Shown: positions 9,631 through 22,730 of the stretch, one piece after another
Numbering within the stretch: the stretch's first letter is position 1
Layout of the letters: each line of letters begins with the position of its first letter
Origin: Microvirga alba
GTDB lineage: Bacteria > Pseudomonadota > Alphaproteobacteria > Rhizobiales > Beijerinckiaceae
NCBI RefSeq assembly: GCF_015694465.1
Contig: NZ_JADQDO010000010.1
Span: 1 to 64,000, forward strand
Direction of reading: 5' to 3'
Length of the DNA: 64,000 bases
Program-made: the position numbers and the translations under genes
Notes under the pieces: model-generated
Seen by the model: only the letters and a program-made list of their open reading frames with translations
Databases searched by the model: none
Told to the model about the DNA's origin: nothing

Positions 9631-10200
9631 GTGACGATACACGTCCAGCCTGTTGTGCGACCGGAGGCCTGCCCGGCCCTCGTCCTCAATGCCGATTATC
9701 GGCCTTTGAGTTACTATCCCTTGTCGATCTGGTGTTGGCAGGATGCGATCAAGGCGGTGTTTCTAGACCGGGTCAACATTGTCTCCGAATACGACAAAGT
9801 CGTTCGAAGTCCGACTTCTGAAATCCGTCTTCCTTCGGTCATTTCGCTCAAGACCTACGTCAAGCCCACACGGCATCCGGCTTTCACCCGCTTCAACGTC
9901 TTCCTTCGCGACCGTTTCACCTGCCAATATTGCGGCACACACGAGGATTTGACCTTCGACCACGTCATTCCCCGCTCCAAGGGCGGGCAAACGACCTGGG
10001 AGAACGTGGTTGCCGCCTGCGCGCCCTGCAACCTCCGCAAAGGCGACCGCATGCCCCGGGATGTTGAAATGTGGCCGCGACAGAGCCCCTTCGCTCCGAC
10101 CCTCAACGATCTCCATTCCAACGGACGTCTGTTTCCGCCCAACTATCTGCACGAGAGCTGGCTCGATTATCTCTATTGGGACAGCGAACTCGAGCCGTAG
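9631..10200 (+). CDS. HNH endonuclease family protein
   Basis: A protein of about 189 residues of the alphaproteobacterial conserved HNH family (PALVLNADYRPLSYYPLS...WCWQDAIKAVFLDRVNIV). The nuclease domain has a CQYC...CAPCN zinc pair and the HNH core FDHVIPRSKGGQTTWENVVAACAPCNLRKGD. Its role is unknown; these genes are core-genome rather than mobile in the Rhizobiales. GTG 9631 is preferred because AGGAGG (9621-9626) lies 4 nt upstream; ATG 9601 is the alternative and would add ten residues but has no ribosome site. It converges with dsbB. Confidence 0.85.
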   Translation: MTIHVQPVVRPEACPALVLNADYRPLSYYPLSIWCWQDAIKAVFLDRVNIVSEYDKVVRSPTSEIRLPSVISLKTYVKPTRHPAFTRFNVFLRDRFTCQYCGTHEDLTFDHVIPRSKGGQTTWENVVAACAPCNLRKGDRMPRDVEMWPRQSPFAPTLNDLHSNGRLFPPNYLHESWLDYLYWDSELEP

Positions 10201-10213
10201 CGCCTCGACGGCC

Positions 10214-10708
10214 TCAGCCCCGGCTCTTGCGGGCGGCGAACACCGCCAGAGCGGCGAGCGCCAGCGAAATCAGCACATTCCAACCGGCGAGCGACAGGCC
10301 GAGGAAGCGCCATGCGGCTTGCGTGCAGCTGACGACCCGGGTCTTTTCGAGTTGATTGAGAAAATCGCCTACATTGCCAGCGCCTGCGCCCGAGGGGCCG
10401 CCGCAATCGCTCGGGCCCAGCCAGAGGCCCCATTCGACGCCCGCGTGATACGCGCCCATGCCGGCGCTGACGATAAAGACCAGAGCCAGAAGCCAGAGTC
10501 CGATCCGCCCCCACCGCGCCGGAAGAAGGGCCGTTACGAGAGCAAGGGGAATGCCGAGATAGTAAGGGTCGCGCTGCATAAGGCAGAGCTTGCAGGGCTG
10601 GTAGCCCCAGACATGCTGGAACACGAGAGCGCCGCCGATGGTCGCCGCCGCCCCGAGCGCGATAGCGAGCGCCGCCTGCCGAACGTCAAGTTTCAACCGC
10701 ATCGACAT
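10214..10708 (-). CDS. Disulfide bond formation protein B
   Basis: A 164-residue DsbB-family inner-membrane quinone reductase that re-oxidises DsbA-type oxidases. Four hydrophobic helices are visible. The first periplasmic loop has the CKLC redox pair in QPCKLCLMQRDPYY (the C-x-x-C pair and the conserved Arg that contacts quinone). The second cysteine pair is in PSDCGGPSG and VVSCTQAAW. Length is normal. The start MSMRL is preceded by GAGAGAG. It lies 5 bases downstream of the yqaA-type gene and is probably co-transcribed with it. Confidence 0.9.
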   Translation of the reverse strand: MSMRLKLDVRQAALAIALGAAATIGGALVFQHVWGYQPCKLCLMQRDPYYLGIPLALVTALLPARWGRIGLWLLALVFIVSAGMGAYHAGVEWGLWLGPSDCGGPSGAGAGNVGDFLNQLEKTRVVSCTQAAWRFLGLSLAGWNVLISLALAALAVFAARKSRG

Positions 10709-10713
10709 CTCTC

Positions 10714-11295
10714 TCAGACAAGGTACCGGAAGGCCACGAACCCGCCGATGAACACGATCACGCAGATCGCCGCGACGAGGTTGAAATGACGGTCGATGAG
10801 GCCCTTGATCGCCGGCCCGAACTTGCTCATCAGCAACCCGACCATGAAGAAACGCGCGCCGCGCGTCACGATCGACAGCAGGATGAACCAGCCGAGGCTG
10901 TAACCCGCAAACCCGGACGTGATGGTGACGAGCTTATACGGGATCGGGGTCAGGCCCTTGAGCAGAATGATCCAGTGGCCGTATTCGGCGTAGGAATGCC
11001 GGAACGCCTCCGCGCCCTGGGTGAGGCCGTAGAACTGAAACAGCCAGGCCCCGACCGAATCATAAAGCAGCAGGCCGATCATGTAGCCGAGCACGCCGCC
11101 CACCACGGAGGAGATCGTGCAGATGAGCGCGTAGGTCCAGGCCTTGTCGGGCCGGGCCAGCATCATCGGAACGAGCATCACATCCGGCGGAACCGGGAAG
11201 AACGAGCTTTCCGCAAAAGACACCGCAGCCAGCGCGTAGGGAGCCGAGGGCCGGCCCGCGAGGGAAAGGGTCCAGTCGTAGAGGCGTCTCAGCAT
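10714..11295 (-). CDS. YqaA family membrane protein (DedA-like)
   Basis: A 193-residue polytopic membrane protein of the YqaA/VTT (SNARE-associated) family. It has FAESSFFPVPPDVMLVPMMLARP near the N-terminus, GYMIGLLLYDSVG in the middle, and LLKGLTPIPYKLVTITSGFAGY followed by SIVTRGARFF, the conserved arginine-containing stretch of the superfamily. Start at ATG 11295 (MLRRLYDWTLSLAGRPSAPY); the frame continues to 11376, but the extra residues are Arg/Ser-rich and not family-like. It is the first gene of a two-gene unit with dsbB. Confidence 0.85.
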   Translation of the reverse strand: MLRRLYDWTLSLAGRPSAPYALAAVSFAESSFFPVPPDVMLVPMMLARPDKAWTYALICTISSVVGGVLGYMIGLLLYDSVGAWLFQFYGLTQGAEAFRHSYAEYGHWIILLKGLTPIPYKLVTITSGFAGYSLGWFILLSIVTRGARFFMVGLLMSKFGPAIKGLIDRHFNLVAAICVIVFIGGFVAFRYLV

Positions 11296-11446
11296 GGAAA
11301 CCCGAAGGATCGAGAAGGATTGAAGCCGTCCGGCCCGCCCTTTTGAGCACAAGCGGCCGCCGCTGGCGAGAGGCACGCATGCCGCGCCCGTTCACATCTC
11401 CTCCATTGACCGAACTTCCCGGTGCGTGGTACTCGGCACCCGCGTT

Positions 11447-11531
11447 GCCCCTGTGGCGGAATTGGTAGACGCGCTCGACTCAAAATCGAGTTCCGCAAGG
11501 AGTGCTGGTTCGATCCCGGCCAGGGGCACCA
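11447..11531 (+). tRNA. tRNA-Leu (anticodon CAA)
   Basis: The 85-base gene folds as a class II tRNA: acceptor GCCCCTG pairs with CAGGGGC, discriminator A, genomic CCA at 11529-11531. The anticodon stem CTCGA/TCGAG encloses the loop CTCAAAA with anticodon CAA. The variable arm and TTCGATCC T-loop are present. Confidence 0.95.
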
Positions 11532-11688
11532 TCGTCCATCGGTGACGTAGAAGTCGCAAATCCCTTTTGTGTCGTTTTTCACCGGACGGCTGCGGCCCTT
11601 TCGGCGTGCTGGATGCAGCAACTCGACCGGAAGAAAAGACCTCACATAAAATGCCGGGATCAAATATCGAGATGCTGGCTTGCCGACC

Positions 11689-12225
11689 CTATCCTGGGTG
11701 CGGAGCCAACCCACGAAAAGCTGCGACCACGTTCTCGTAAACGGGGCGCTTGAAGGGAATGATCAGCTCCGGAAGGCGATGCATCTCTTCCCAGCGCCAT
11801 TCGTCGAATTCCGGCCTGTGGTGTCCGCCGCCGGGTTGGAGGATGTTGATTTCGCTTTCCTCGCCCTCGAACCGGAAGGCGAACCATTTCTGGATCTGGC
11901 CGCGATAACGCCCGCGCCAGGCTCGGCCCGCGACCATGGAGGGCAGGTCGTAGGCATACCAATCGGGCGCTTCGGCGAGCAGGTGGATCGAGCTGACGCT
12001 CGTCTCTTCATACAATTCGCGAATCGCCGCCTGATACGGGTCTTCGCCCGGATCGATACCACCCTGCGGCATCTGCCAGGCGTAGCCGTCCGCCACATGC
12101 TCCGCGCCGGCCTCGGAGCGGCGGCGACCGACGAACACCAGCCCGTCCCTGTTGAGGAGCATCACGCCGACGCAGGAGCGATAGGGCATATCCTTTTGGT
12201 TCGGCACTCCCTTGGCGCTCCTCAT
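11689..12225 (-). CDS. rppH: RNA pyrophosphohydrolase (Nudix)
   Basis: A 178-residue Nudix hydrolase of the RppH/NudH family, which removes pyrophosphate from the 5' end of transcripts and so triggers RNase E-dependent decay; it also hydrolyses dinucleoside polyphosphates. The protein begins (after a short lead) [21 protein letters not shown]. The Nudix box [22 protein letters not shown] contains the REx2EE metal-binding glutamates. QKWFAFRF and the WRWEEM...[14 protein letters not shown] tail are typical of RppH. ATG 12225 chosen over the ORF limit at 12354, whose extra residues are not conserved. In alphaproteobacteria it typically sits just downstream of ctpA, as here. Confidence 0.93.
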   Translation of the reverse strand: MRSAKGVPNQKDMPYRSCVGVMLLNRDGLVFVGRRRSEAGAEHVADGYAWQMPQGGIDPGEDPYQAAIRELYEETSVSSIHLLAEAPDWYAYDLPSMVAGRAWRGRYRGQIQKWFAFRFEGEESEINILQPGGGHHRPEFDEWRWEEMHRLPELIIPFKRPVYENVVAAFRGLAPHPG

Positions 12226-12379
12226 CCGACATAGACCTCTCTGGTGCGGGACCTCAATTTTTTTGACAATTCGTCCCGGGCATTGCCGGCGCGATGGCTC
12301 CGACGCACTCACAAGAGTGCAGCTTCGCCCGGTCTGAGACAAGCCTTTCCGCACGGTTTGCGGGCGCTTGAATCAAAAT

Positions 12380-12407
12380 GGCCTGACGGCAGGGAAGCCG
12401 TCAGGCC
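12380..12407 (-). terminator. Terminator downstream of ctpA
   Basis: Perfect 11-bp inverted repeat GGCCTGACGGC / GCCGTCAGGCC with a 6-nt loop. On the reverse strand it is followed by a T-rich stretch (CATTTTGATT), and the AAAATT on the other side makes it partly bidirectional. It lies 43 bases beyond the ctpA stop and would end the obgE-to-ctpA side of the leftward block. Confidence 0.8.
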
Positions 12408-12449
12408 AAAATTCTCAAGATCGCCCGTCAAGGCTGTCCGGCAACCGCC

Positions 12450-13765
<1,316 letters not shown>

Positions 13766-13766
<1 letters not shown>

Positions 13767-15109
13767 TACCCGCGAACCTTTTCGCCTTGCGATTTCGCCC
13801 ACCATGGACTCGGATCGATCGAACCGCCGTCTTTCCTGAACTCTACATAGAGGACGGGATTGTTCTTTTCTATGGCACCGCCCGCCAGCGACATGAGGGG
13901 CGTCTCCCCCATGAGTGCGACAGGTTCGCCAGCGAGCACGAATTGCCCGACATCGACATTGATTTGGTCCATACCGGCCAGAAGAACATAATACCCCCCG
14001 CCGGCATTGATGATCAAGAGTCGACCGTACGATCGGAAGGGGCCCGCGAAGGCCACCCAGCCATCCGCAGGTGATACGACAGATGCCTTCGGACGGGTCG
14101 TGATAGAAATGCCGCGCGTCGTTCCGCCATAGCCGTCGGGAACGCCGAAAGTGAGGGCAGTTTCACCACTGACAGGCTTCGGAAGCAGGCCCCGCGCCTC
14201 GGAAAATGGGATTTTGGGGGCCAGCCGCGCCGGGTCGCGGAAGGCGGCCTGGGCGAACTTTTCCTTGGCGTCCCGCTCTTGGGCCTCGGCCGCCTTGCGG
14301 GCCTCTTCGGCGGCCCGCTGCGCGGCCGCGCTTTCCTTCTCCATGCGGTCGATCAACTCTTTGAGAGTACCGGCCTGACGGGCAAGTTCGGCGGCTTTTT
14401 CCCGCTCCACCCCCATGTTGCGCTCAACCTCGACGATGCGGCTTTGGCGCGCGCTCATGAGGGCCGTGAGTCGGTCCTGTTCGGAGGTCAACGCCGATAG
14501 CTCCGTGCCGAGGGTCGAGCGGTCCGTGGCGATGGCGTCCTTGAGGCGGACCAATTCGGCAAGGTCCGACGCCAGCGTCTCAGCCTCCGCCCGCAGTTCC
14601 GGCAGCACCGCGCCCAGCAGGATCGAGGCCCGCACCGCCTCGAGCATATCCTCCGGTCGCACCAGCACGGCGGGCGGCGGACGGCGACCCATGCGCTGAA
14701 GGGCGGCAAAAACCTCAATAATGATTCCGCGCCGGCCTTCCAGGGATCGGCGGATCGCCGCTTCGCTCGCGGTCAGGGTTTGCAGCCGCTGCTCCAGGTT
14801 GCGAATCCGGTCTTCGGTCCCGCGCGTCCGCTCCGCCGTCTCGATCAGAGCTGCGTTGAGCTTGGCACGGTCGGTCCTGATGTCGGCGATTTCAGCCTCA
14901 AGCCGCTTGCGCGCCTCGGCACTGCCCGCCATCGCCTCCTCGAGAACCTTAAGATCGTTCTCCCTCTGGGCTTTCTGCTCGGCGGTCTCAGCCATCGGCT
15001 GCGTCGCGGGCGCAAGGATCTGCTGGGCCTGTGCCGGGCCCAGGGCGAGAGCGGCCACCCATGTGGCAAGTCCGAGAACCTTGCGGGTCATTGAGAAGTC
15101 GAGGGCCAT
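13766..15109 (-). CDS. Murein hydrolase activator, EnvC/LytM family
   Basis: A 447-residue secreted coiled-coil protein with a signal peptide (VLGLATWVAALALGPAQA|QQ), two long coiled-coil blocks (about residues 40-125 and 190-290) and a C-terminal LytM/M23 domain. In the LytM domain the metal-binding histidines are missing: the equivalent strand reads IINAGGGYYVLLAGM instead of the H-G-...-Y-x-H-L pattern of active enzymes. This matches EnvC-type proteins, which do not cut peptidoglycan but activate amidases during cell separation. The start at 15109 gives MALDFSMTRK; ATG 15091 is an alternative. Coupled by one-base overlap to ctpA downstream. Confidence 0.88.
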
Positions 15110-15113
15110 CGGG

Positions 15114-15608
15114 TCACGAATCGCCGTGTCCGGCGCGATGATAAGGGTGACCGGCGATCATTGTCAGGGCCCTGTAGAGCTGCTCGGCCACGAGCGCCCG
15201 AACGATTTGATGCGGCATGGTGAGCGCACCGAAGGAGACCACCAGTTCCGCCCCGTGGCGAATCTTCGGATCGAGCCCATCCGGCCCGCCGATGATGCAA
15301 GCCATGCCAGCGCGGCCCTCATCGCGCCATTGCCGCACCCGATCCGCGAAAGCCTCGCTGGTCGGGCTTTTGCCGCGCTCGTCGAAAACGATGAGCACCG
15401 ACGATCCGGCTTTCTCGAGAAGAGCGGCCGCCTCCTCCGCCCGGCGATCTTCCTCCCGGCGCGCCCGGCTCTCGGGCAGTTCAACGATGTCGAGCCCGGC
15501 AAAGCCAAGGCTCCGGCCCATGCCCTCGATCCGCTGCCTGTAGCGTTCGACCAGCTCCCGCTCGGGGCCGCTCTTGAGACGGCCCACGGCCAGCAAGCTC
15601 AGTCGCAA
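15114..15608 (-). CDS. rlmH: 23S rRNA pseudouridine-1915 N3-methyltransferase
   Basis: A 164-residue SPOUT methyltransferase RlmH that methylates pseudouridine 1915 in helix 69 of 23S rRNA using S-adenosylmethionine. The trefoil-knot cofactor site is IIGGPDGLDP, and the conserved C-terminal MPHQIVRALVAEQLYRALTMIAGHPYHR is complete, including the final YH pair needed for activity. Length is normal. It is followed by envC-like after 4 bases and preceded by rsfS by 12 bases, the common rsfS-rlmH arrangement. Confidence 0.95.
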   Translation of the reverse strand: MRLSLLAVGRLKSGPERELVERYRQRIEGMGRSLGFAGLDIVELPESRARREEDRRAEEAAALLEKAGSSVLIVFDERGKSPTSEAFADRVRQWRDEGRAGMACIIGGPDGLDPKIRHGAELVVSFGALTMPHQIVRALVAEQLYRALTMIAGHPYHRAGHGDS

Positions 15609-15620
15609 TGCAATCAGCCC

Positions 15621-15938
15621 TTACTGGCTCGCTTTATCGTGCGGACGATCGGCGCCCCACATCTTCTCGAGGTTGTAGAAGCCGCGCACCTCAGGCCGGA
15701 AGACGTGAACCAGCACGTCGCCGGCATCGATCAGCACCCAGTCGCACGCCGGCAGGCCCTCGACGCGCGCATTTCCGAACCCCTTATCCTTAAGGTCCTG
15801 AATGACGCGGTCGGCAATGGCGCCCACATGGCGGTTGGAACGGCCCGATGTGACGATCATGGTGTCGGCGAGAGAGGTTTTTCCGGCCAGGTCAATCACG
15901 ACCGTGTTCTCGGCCTTCATGTCCTCGATGCAAGCCAT
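15621..15938 (-). CDS. rsfS: Ribosome silencing factor
   Basis: RsfS binds ribosomal protein L14 and blocks 30S-50S joining when nutrients are scarce. The visible 105 residues contain ENTVVIDLAGKTSLADTMIVTSGRSNRHVGAIADRV, ACDWVLIDAGDVLVHVFRPEVRGFYNLEKMW, which are the family core. ATG 15938 would start the protein inside the first helix: the in-frame codons upstream (…APQDEDILAIA) continue the normal RsfS helix back to a stop near 16050, but contain no ATG, GTG or TTG, only CTG. The true start is therefore uncertain. The gene lies between nadD and rlmH, its usual place. Confidence 0.88.
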   Translation of the reverse strand: MACIEDMKAENTVVIDLAGKTSLADTMIVTSGRSNRHVGAIADRVIQDLKDKGFGNARVEGLPACDWVLIDAGDVLVHVFRPEVRGFYNLEKMWGADRPHDKASQ

Positions 15939-16104
15939 GGCAATGGCCAGGATATCCTCGTCCTGCGGAGCGTTCGCTCCGGAGAGAGGGGGAAGCGGAT
16001 TAGCGTCCGCTCCAATCGGAGATAGTCGGTTCAGGTTCAGACCCTTTCATCCAGCGCTGCTGATCGCGCCATGTTTATACAATAATGCCTTACGGCACGT
16101 TATT

Positions 16105-16776
16105 TCAACGCCCTTCCACCGGAGAAGTTCGTCGCGCCCTGCGAAGTTCGGTCGACGACAGGTGCGAGCGCGGCCCGTGCAGGAAGACCCAGGCCGGGGG
16201 TTTCAGCCCCGCCAGCGCGCGTGCCTCGCCCTCGTTGAGGCGGCTCGACGCCAAAGCTGTGGCGCTGCGGGAGCGGGTCGCCTTCAAGGTCCATCCAGGC
16301 CGGTCGATGACGGCCATGGGCATCAGGCGGGCAATGTGACGCCAGCCGCGCCAGCGGTGGAAGCTCGCGAGATTGTCCGCCCCCATGATCCAGACGAATC
16401 GCACGCCCGGATAGCGGCGCTTGAGATAGCTGAGGGTATCGACCGTATAGCGCGCGCCGATGGCCTCCTCGAAGGTGGTGACGTCGATGCAGGGATGGGA
16501 GGCAATTCTCTTTGCCTCCGCGACCCGTGTCGCCGTTGCGGCGAGTTCACCAGGATCCTTCAGGGGATTTCCGGGCGTGATGACCCACCAGATCCGGTCG
16601 AGCCCGAGCCGCTTGAGCGCCATGAGGCTGACATGACGATGGCCGTCATGCGCCGGGTTGAAGGAACCGCCATAGAGGCCGATCCGCATGCCCGGCGCGA
16701 CGCGCGGCAGACGGGCGAGACCCGAGGGTCGCAGACGAAACCGCGACCTTACATGACTTGCGGGAGCAGGACTCAC
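16105..16776 (-). CDS. nadD: Nicotinate-nucleotide adenylyltransferase
   Basis: NadD joins ATP and nicotinate mononucleotide to form deamido-NAD. The nucleotidyltransferase core begins [20 protein letters not shown], with the HxGH motif as [34 protein letters not shown] and the C-terminal HLSSTELRR (ISSTxIR-type) motif follow. A 29-residue basic N-terminal extension is present if translation starts at the GTG at 16776, whose GTGA overlaps the proA stop; ATG 16689 gives the canonical form. The overlap favours coupled translation with proA. Confidence 0.93.
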   Translation of the reverse strand: MSPAPASHVRSRFRLRPSGLARLPRVAPGMRIGLYGGSFNPAHDGHRHVSLMALKRLGLDRIWWVITPGNPLKDPGELAATATRVAEAKRIASHPCIDVTTFEEAIGARYTVDTLSYLKRRYPGVRFVWIMGADNLASFHRWRGWRHIARLMPMAVIDRPGWTLKATRSRSATALASSRLNEGEARALAGLKPPAWVFLHGPRSHLSSTELRRARRTSPVEGR

Positions 16777-18104
16777 GGGCGCGTCTGACCCGAACCACGA
16801 ATGCGATATTTGAACGAGGTCAGTTGCTCCACGCCCACCGGCCCGCGCGCATGCATCCGCCCCGTGGCGATGCCGATTTCCGCCCCGAAACCGAACTCGC
16901 CGCCATCGGCGAACTGGGTTGAGGCGTTATGCAGCACGATGGCGGAATCGACCTCGGCCATGAACCGCTCGGCGGCGGCCGCATCACCCGTGACGATCGA
17001 ATCGGTGTGGTGGGAGCCGTAGGTCTCGATATGGGCGATGGCCGCATCGAGGCCGTCCACGACCCGAACGGAGATGATGGCATCGAGATATTCGGTGCGC
17101 CAATCCTCCTCCGTCGCAGGCGTCACGTGCGGATCGGCGGCTTGCGCGGCCTCATCGCCCCTGACGGCGCAGCCCGCGTCGAGCAGCATCGCGACAAGCG
17201 GCTTCAGATGCGTGGCGGCGCAGGCTCGGTCAACCAGAAGCGTCTCGGCCGAGCCGCAGACGCCGGTGCGGCGCATCTTGGCGTTCAGCGCAATGCGTTT
17301 GGCCATCTCCAGATCCGCTTTGGCATGAACGAAGACGTGGCAGATGCCCTCCAGATGCGCGAAGACAGGCACCCTCGCCTCATCCTGCACGCGCGCGACA
17401 AGGCTCTTGCCGCCGCGCGGCACAATGACGTCGATATTGCCCTCAAGCCCACTTAGCATGGCGCCCACCGCCGCCCGGTCGCGGGTCGGCACGAGGCGGA
17501 TCGCGTCGGCGGGCAGCCCGGCATCGCTCAGGCCCTGCCCCATCGCTTCTGCGATAGCGAGTGATGTGCGGAAGCTCTCCGAACCTGTCCGCAGGATCGC
17601 CGCGTTGCCGGCCTTCAGGCAAAGCGCGCCCGCATCCGCGGTCACATTTGGGCGGCTCTCGAAAATCACGCCGATGACACCGAGTGGGGTCGCTACGCGC
17701 TCGATGCGCAGGCCGTTCGGACGCTCGAACGTGGCCAGAACCCGCCCGACCGGATCGGGTAAGGCGGCAATACTTTCGACCGCAGCAGCAATGCTCTCCA
17801 CGCGTTCCGGGTTGAGCGTAAGGCGGTCAAGGAAGGCGGACGTCTGCCCCTTGGCCTTCGCCTCGGCCACATCCTCGGCATTGGCGGACAGAATCGCAGC
17901 CGACGCGTCGCGAATGCGCGCGGCCATGGCGCGAAGCGCCTCGTTCTTCTCCTCCGCTGTGGCAATCGCGAGGCGGCGCGCCGCCAAACGTGCCCGGCCG
18001 CCGATATCGCGCATCAGAGCCGGGACATCGGACGGCTCACCCGAAACCGCTTGCGCGACGTTGAATCGGTCGGCGGGAGAGGTCCCGCGATGAGTGTCAT
18101 CCAT
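16773..18104 (-). CDS. proA: Gamma-glutamyl phosphate reductase
   Basis: ProA (about 443 residues) reduces gamma-glutamyl phosphate to glutamate-5-semialdehyde, the second step of proline synthesis. It has the aldehyde-dehydrogenase-like fold: [35 protein letters not shown], then [14 protein letters not shown], and the catalytic cysteine in [16 protein letters not shown]. The C-terminus [33 protein letters not shown] is diagnostic. ATG 18104 is chosen; the ORF limit at 18110 would use TTG. The start lies in a CATG palindrome shared with the divergent DUF72 gene. proB and obgE lie upstream in the same direction, separated by that divergent gene. Confidence 0.95.
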   Translation of the reverse strand: MDDTHRGTSPADRFNVAQAVSGEPSDVPALMRDIGGRARLAARRLAIATAEEKNEALRAMAARIRDASAAILSANAEDVAEAKAKGQTSAFLDRLTLNPERVESIAAAVESIAALPDPVGRVLATFERPNGLRIERVATPLGVIGVIFESRPNVTADAGALCLKAGNAAILRTGSESFRTSLAIAEAMGQGLSDAGLPADAIRLVPTRDRAAVGAMLSGLEGNIDVIVPRGGKSLVARVQDEARVPVFAHLEGICHVFVHAKADLEMAKRIALNAKMRRTGVCGSAETLLVDRACAATHLKPLVAMLLDAGCAVRGDEAAQAADPHVTPATEEDWRTEYLDAIISVRVVDGLDAAIAHIETYGSHHTDSIVTGDAAAAERFMAEVDSAIVLHNASTQFADGGEFGFGAEIGIATGRMHARGPVGVEQLTSFKYRIRGSGQTRP

Positions 18105-18951
18105 GTCCAAGCCTCACGGAGCATCCGCCCCTAAAACAAAAACCATCGCACGAAGGACGGCCCCCGAGCCGCGCCGCACCCTGTCTTTCGACCAGGACAG
18201 ACACGCTCTCACCGCCGCGCTTCGCGTGGGCACATCCGGCTGGCATTACGAGGACTGGAGAGGCCCTTTCTATCCCGCCGATATGTCGCCCAAGGACTTC
18301 CTGTCCTTTTACGTCGAACATTTCAATACGATGGAGATCAACAATTCCTTTTATCATCTTCCGACGGAAAAAGCCGTCAAGGCATGGCACGACACCGCGC
18401 CGGAGGGCTTCGTCTTCGCCTGGAAGGTTTCCCGGTTCATCACCCACATCAAGCGCCTTAAGGACGTGGAGGAGAGCATCGCGCGGGTTTTCGGGCGCAT
18501 GGAGGGTTTGAAACACGCCTTCGGCCCCGCCCTCTTCCAATTGCCGCCGAGCTTTGTCGCCAAGCCCGAGAACAGGGATCGGGTGGTGCAATGCCTTGGT
18601 CTTCTCCCGAAGGACCGCCGCTGTGTGTTCGAATTCCGGCATAAAAGCTGGTTCGAGGACGAGACCTTCAACCTGTTGAGTGACCATAACGTGGCCTTCT
18701 GCATCTCGGACCACGTCGATGCGCCCGCACCGTGGGTGGCGACGGCAGATTTCGTCTATGTCCGGGGACACGGGGCCCAGGGGCGCTATACCGGGCGCTA
18801 TGGCGCGCCGACACTGCGCAAGTGGAGCCATGCCATCGCCGCGTTCCGGCGCGAGGGGCGCGATGTTTATGTCTATTTCGACAACGACGTGAAATGCGCG
18901 GCGCCAAGGGATGCCAAAATCCTGATCGACCTTTGCGCGACCGCCGATTGA
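18103..18951 (+). CDS. DUF72 domain-containing protein
   Basis: A DUF72 (YecE-like, TIM-barrel) protein of up to 282 residues. Conserved elements are [57 protein letters not shown], the FELQLPPSF-type [18 protein letters not shown], and the terminal [20 protein letters not shown]. The biochemical role is unknown. The conserved domain begins about 37 residues in, so the real start could be the GTG near 18228; the first 35 residues are basic and low in conservation. If ATG 18103 is used, its start codon overlaps the proA start on the opposite strand. It stands alone between proA and proB, on the opposite strand. Confidence 0.85.
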   Translation: MSKPHGASAPKTKTIARRTAPEPRRTLSFDQDRHALTAALRVGTSGWHYEDWRGPFYPADMSPKDFLSFYVEHFNTMEINNSFYHLPTEKAVKAWHDTAPEGFVFAWKVSRFITHIKRLKDVEESIARVFGRMEGLKHAFGPALFQLPPSFVAKPENRDRVVQCLGLLPKDRRCVFEFRHKSWFEDETFNLLSDHNVAFCISDHVDAPAPWVATADFVYVRGHGAQGRYTGRYGAPTLRKWSHAIAAFRREGRDVYVYFDNDVKCAAPRDAKILIDLCATAD

Positions 18952-18971
18952 TCACGCAATGGCCGAACCCG

Positions 18972-21130
<2,159 letters not shown>

Positions 21131-21204
21131 TTACGGGACAAGGCGTGCGGGAGCAACGCGTTGAACAGGAAAGCGCCCCCGAATTTCTCGGGAGCGCTTA
21201 ATAC

Positions 21205-21849
21205 TCAGGAAGCGAGAGACAATTCGGCTGAAGACTCGCCTGAGGCGGGCTCGCGCACGAGCCCGGTGTGCCCCCAGCTCTTCAGGCTGTTCCACGCCCG
21301 CCGATCGAGGCGGAAATGGTCGGCCGGGTAAAACCCGCCACGCTCCCGCAGCTCCACAAGGCCGGAGCCCTGATAGGCGAAGCCGCACTTTTCCAACACG
21401 CGCCGGGAGACCGGATTGATGACCCGGGCGGAAGCCGTCAGCTCATCCTTCTCGCCATAGGCGAAGAACGCATCGATCAGCGCCCGCGCCGCTTCGGTGG
21501 CATAGCCCTGCCCCCAGGAGGGCTGACCCAGCCAATAGCCGAGATGTGGCTGCCCATCCTCAAGGCTGGGGCCGATGCCGACCATCCCGATCAGGCTGTT
21601 CGGCCGGCCCTTGGGGGTGATGGCGAGCTGCAGGCCGTTGCCGTCCGCATTGGACAGCCGGGCCTGGAAGATGAACCGCTCCGCGTCCTCCGGTGGGTAT
21701 GGATGCGGAATGAGAGCCGTCATTTCCGCGACAGCTTTCTCACCGGCAAGGCGTACGATGGCTTGGGCGTCGGCAAGACGGGGCCAACGCAGCCAAAGGC
21801 GGCGCGTTTCCAAGCGGAAAACATCGTCACGGGTGAGGTCGGGAAACAT
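21205..21849 (-). CDS. GNAT family N-acetyltransferase
   Basis: A 214-residue acetyltransferase of the RimJ/RimL-like GNAT group. It has LETRRLWLRWPRLADAQAI near the start, the acetyl-CoA binding region LGYWLGQPSWGQGYATEAARALIDAFF (motif A, Q/R-x-x-G-x-G/A form), and VINPVSRRVLEKCGFAYQG near the end. The substrate cannot be predicted. ATG 21849 is preceded by GGAG 8 nt upstream. It lies between rpmA and obgE, after a strong hairpin, so it probably has its own promoter or depends on read-through. Confidence 0.85.
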   Translation of the reverse strand: MFPDLTRDDVFRLETRRLWLRWPRLADAQAIVRLAGEKAVAEMTALIPHPYPPEDAERFIFQARLSNADGNGLQLAITPKGRPNSLIGMVGIGPSLEDGQPHLGYWLGQPSWGQGYATEAARALIDAFFAYGEKDELTASARVINPVSRRVLEKCGFAYQGSGLVELRERGGFYPADHFRLDRRAWNSLKSWGHTGLVREPASGESSAELSLAS

Positions 21850-21900
21850 GGTCTTGCTCCGATCCAGATTGGGCCATCTTTCAAGGCCCGAAAACGCGAA

Positions 21901-21924
21901 GGGGAGGTGGTGTCCCACCTCCCC
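21901..21924 (-). terminator. Terminator after rplU-rpmA
   Basis: Perfect 10-bp inverted repeat GGGGAGGTGG / CCACCTCCCC with a short loop, very stable. It lies 110 bases downstream of the rpmA stop and 50 bases upstream of the GNAT start. On the reverse strand it is followed by TTCGCGTTTTCG, a weak T tract. Confidence 0.7.
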
Positions 21925-22035
21925 TGGCATCTTTTGGATCTGGAGCTCGGCCGTTTAAGGGCCTGTCAGGAGCTTCTTGGATCCGCCGGGTTCGGTGTGA
22001 CACCGGCGGGAGCTCCTTCGCTTTGCTCTCGCCGT

Positions 22036-22302
22036 TTACTCTGCGGCCTCTTGGGCCGGGACGACCGATACGAAGGCTCGGCCTTGTTTCGTAAGGAATC
22101 GGACGCGTCCATTGGTCGTGGCAAAGAGGGTATGATCCTTGCCCATGCCAACGTTGGCGCCCGCATGCCACTTCGTGCCGCGCTGACGAATGATAATGTT
22201 GCCCGACACGACCTGTTGATCGCCGAACTTCTTGACGCCCAGACGACGGCCGTCGGAATCACGACCGTTGCGAGACGAGCCGCCTGCTTTTTTGTGAGCC
22301 AT
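22036..22302 (-). CDS. rpmA: 50S ribosomal protein L27
   Basis: An 88-residue L27 beginning [20 protein letters not shown], with the classical [20 protein letters not shown] core. L27 reaches the peptidyl-transferase centre with its N-terminus. It follows rplU by 35 bases and ends before a strong hairpin terminator. No N-terminal processing extension of the Firmicutes type is present. Confidence 0.97.
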   Translation of the reverse strand: MAHKKAGGSSRNGRDSDGRRLGVKKFGDQQVVSGNIIIRQRGTKWHAGANVGMGKDHTLFATTNGRVRFLTKQGRAFVSVVPAQEAAE

Positions 22303-22337
22303 GGGTCTACTCCCGTGTTCCTGTCGTTACCGTTCGC

Positions 22338-22730
22338 TTATTCAGCGGCGGCCGGCGCAGCGTCTTCAGCCGCAGCCTTGGTTGTCTTCTTTGCCGCAGC
22401 CTTCTTGGGCTTCGCGCCAGCGGCCAGGATCTCGGTGATCCGCACGACCGTATAGTCCTGGCGATGCCCGCGCTTGCGACGCGAATTCTGACGGCGGCGC
22501 TTCTTGAAGGCGATAACCTTCTCGCCGCGGGTGTGTTCAACCACCTCACCAGCCACGGTGACGCCCTCGACGAGGGGTGCGCCGACCTGGGTGCCGTTGT
22601 CGTTCGTGACCATGAGAACCTGGTCGAACGTGACGGCGGCGCCCGGCTCTCCTTCGAGCTTGGCGATGGTGATAACGTCTTCGGCGGCGACGCGATATTG
22701 CTTGCCGCCGGTCTTGATCACTGCGAACAT
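22338..22730 (-). CDS. rplU: 50S ribosomal protein L21
   Basis: A 130-residue L21: [20 protein letters not shown] at the start, [24 protein letters not shown] as the rRNA-binding core. It has an Ala/Lys-rich C-terminal extension of about 30 residues ([24 protein letters not shown]), common in Rhizobiales. ATG 22730 is chosen because AGGA lies 5 nt upstream; ATG 22736 would place the ribosome site against the start codon. It heads the rplU-rpmA operon. Confidence 0.96.
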   Translation of the reverse strand: MFAVIKTGGKQYRVAAEDVITIAKLEGEPGAAVTFDQVLMVTNDNGTQVGAPLVEGVTVAGEVVEHTRGEKVIAFKKRRRQNSRRKRGHRQDYTVVRITEILAAGAKPKKAAAKKTTKAAAEDAAPAAAE

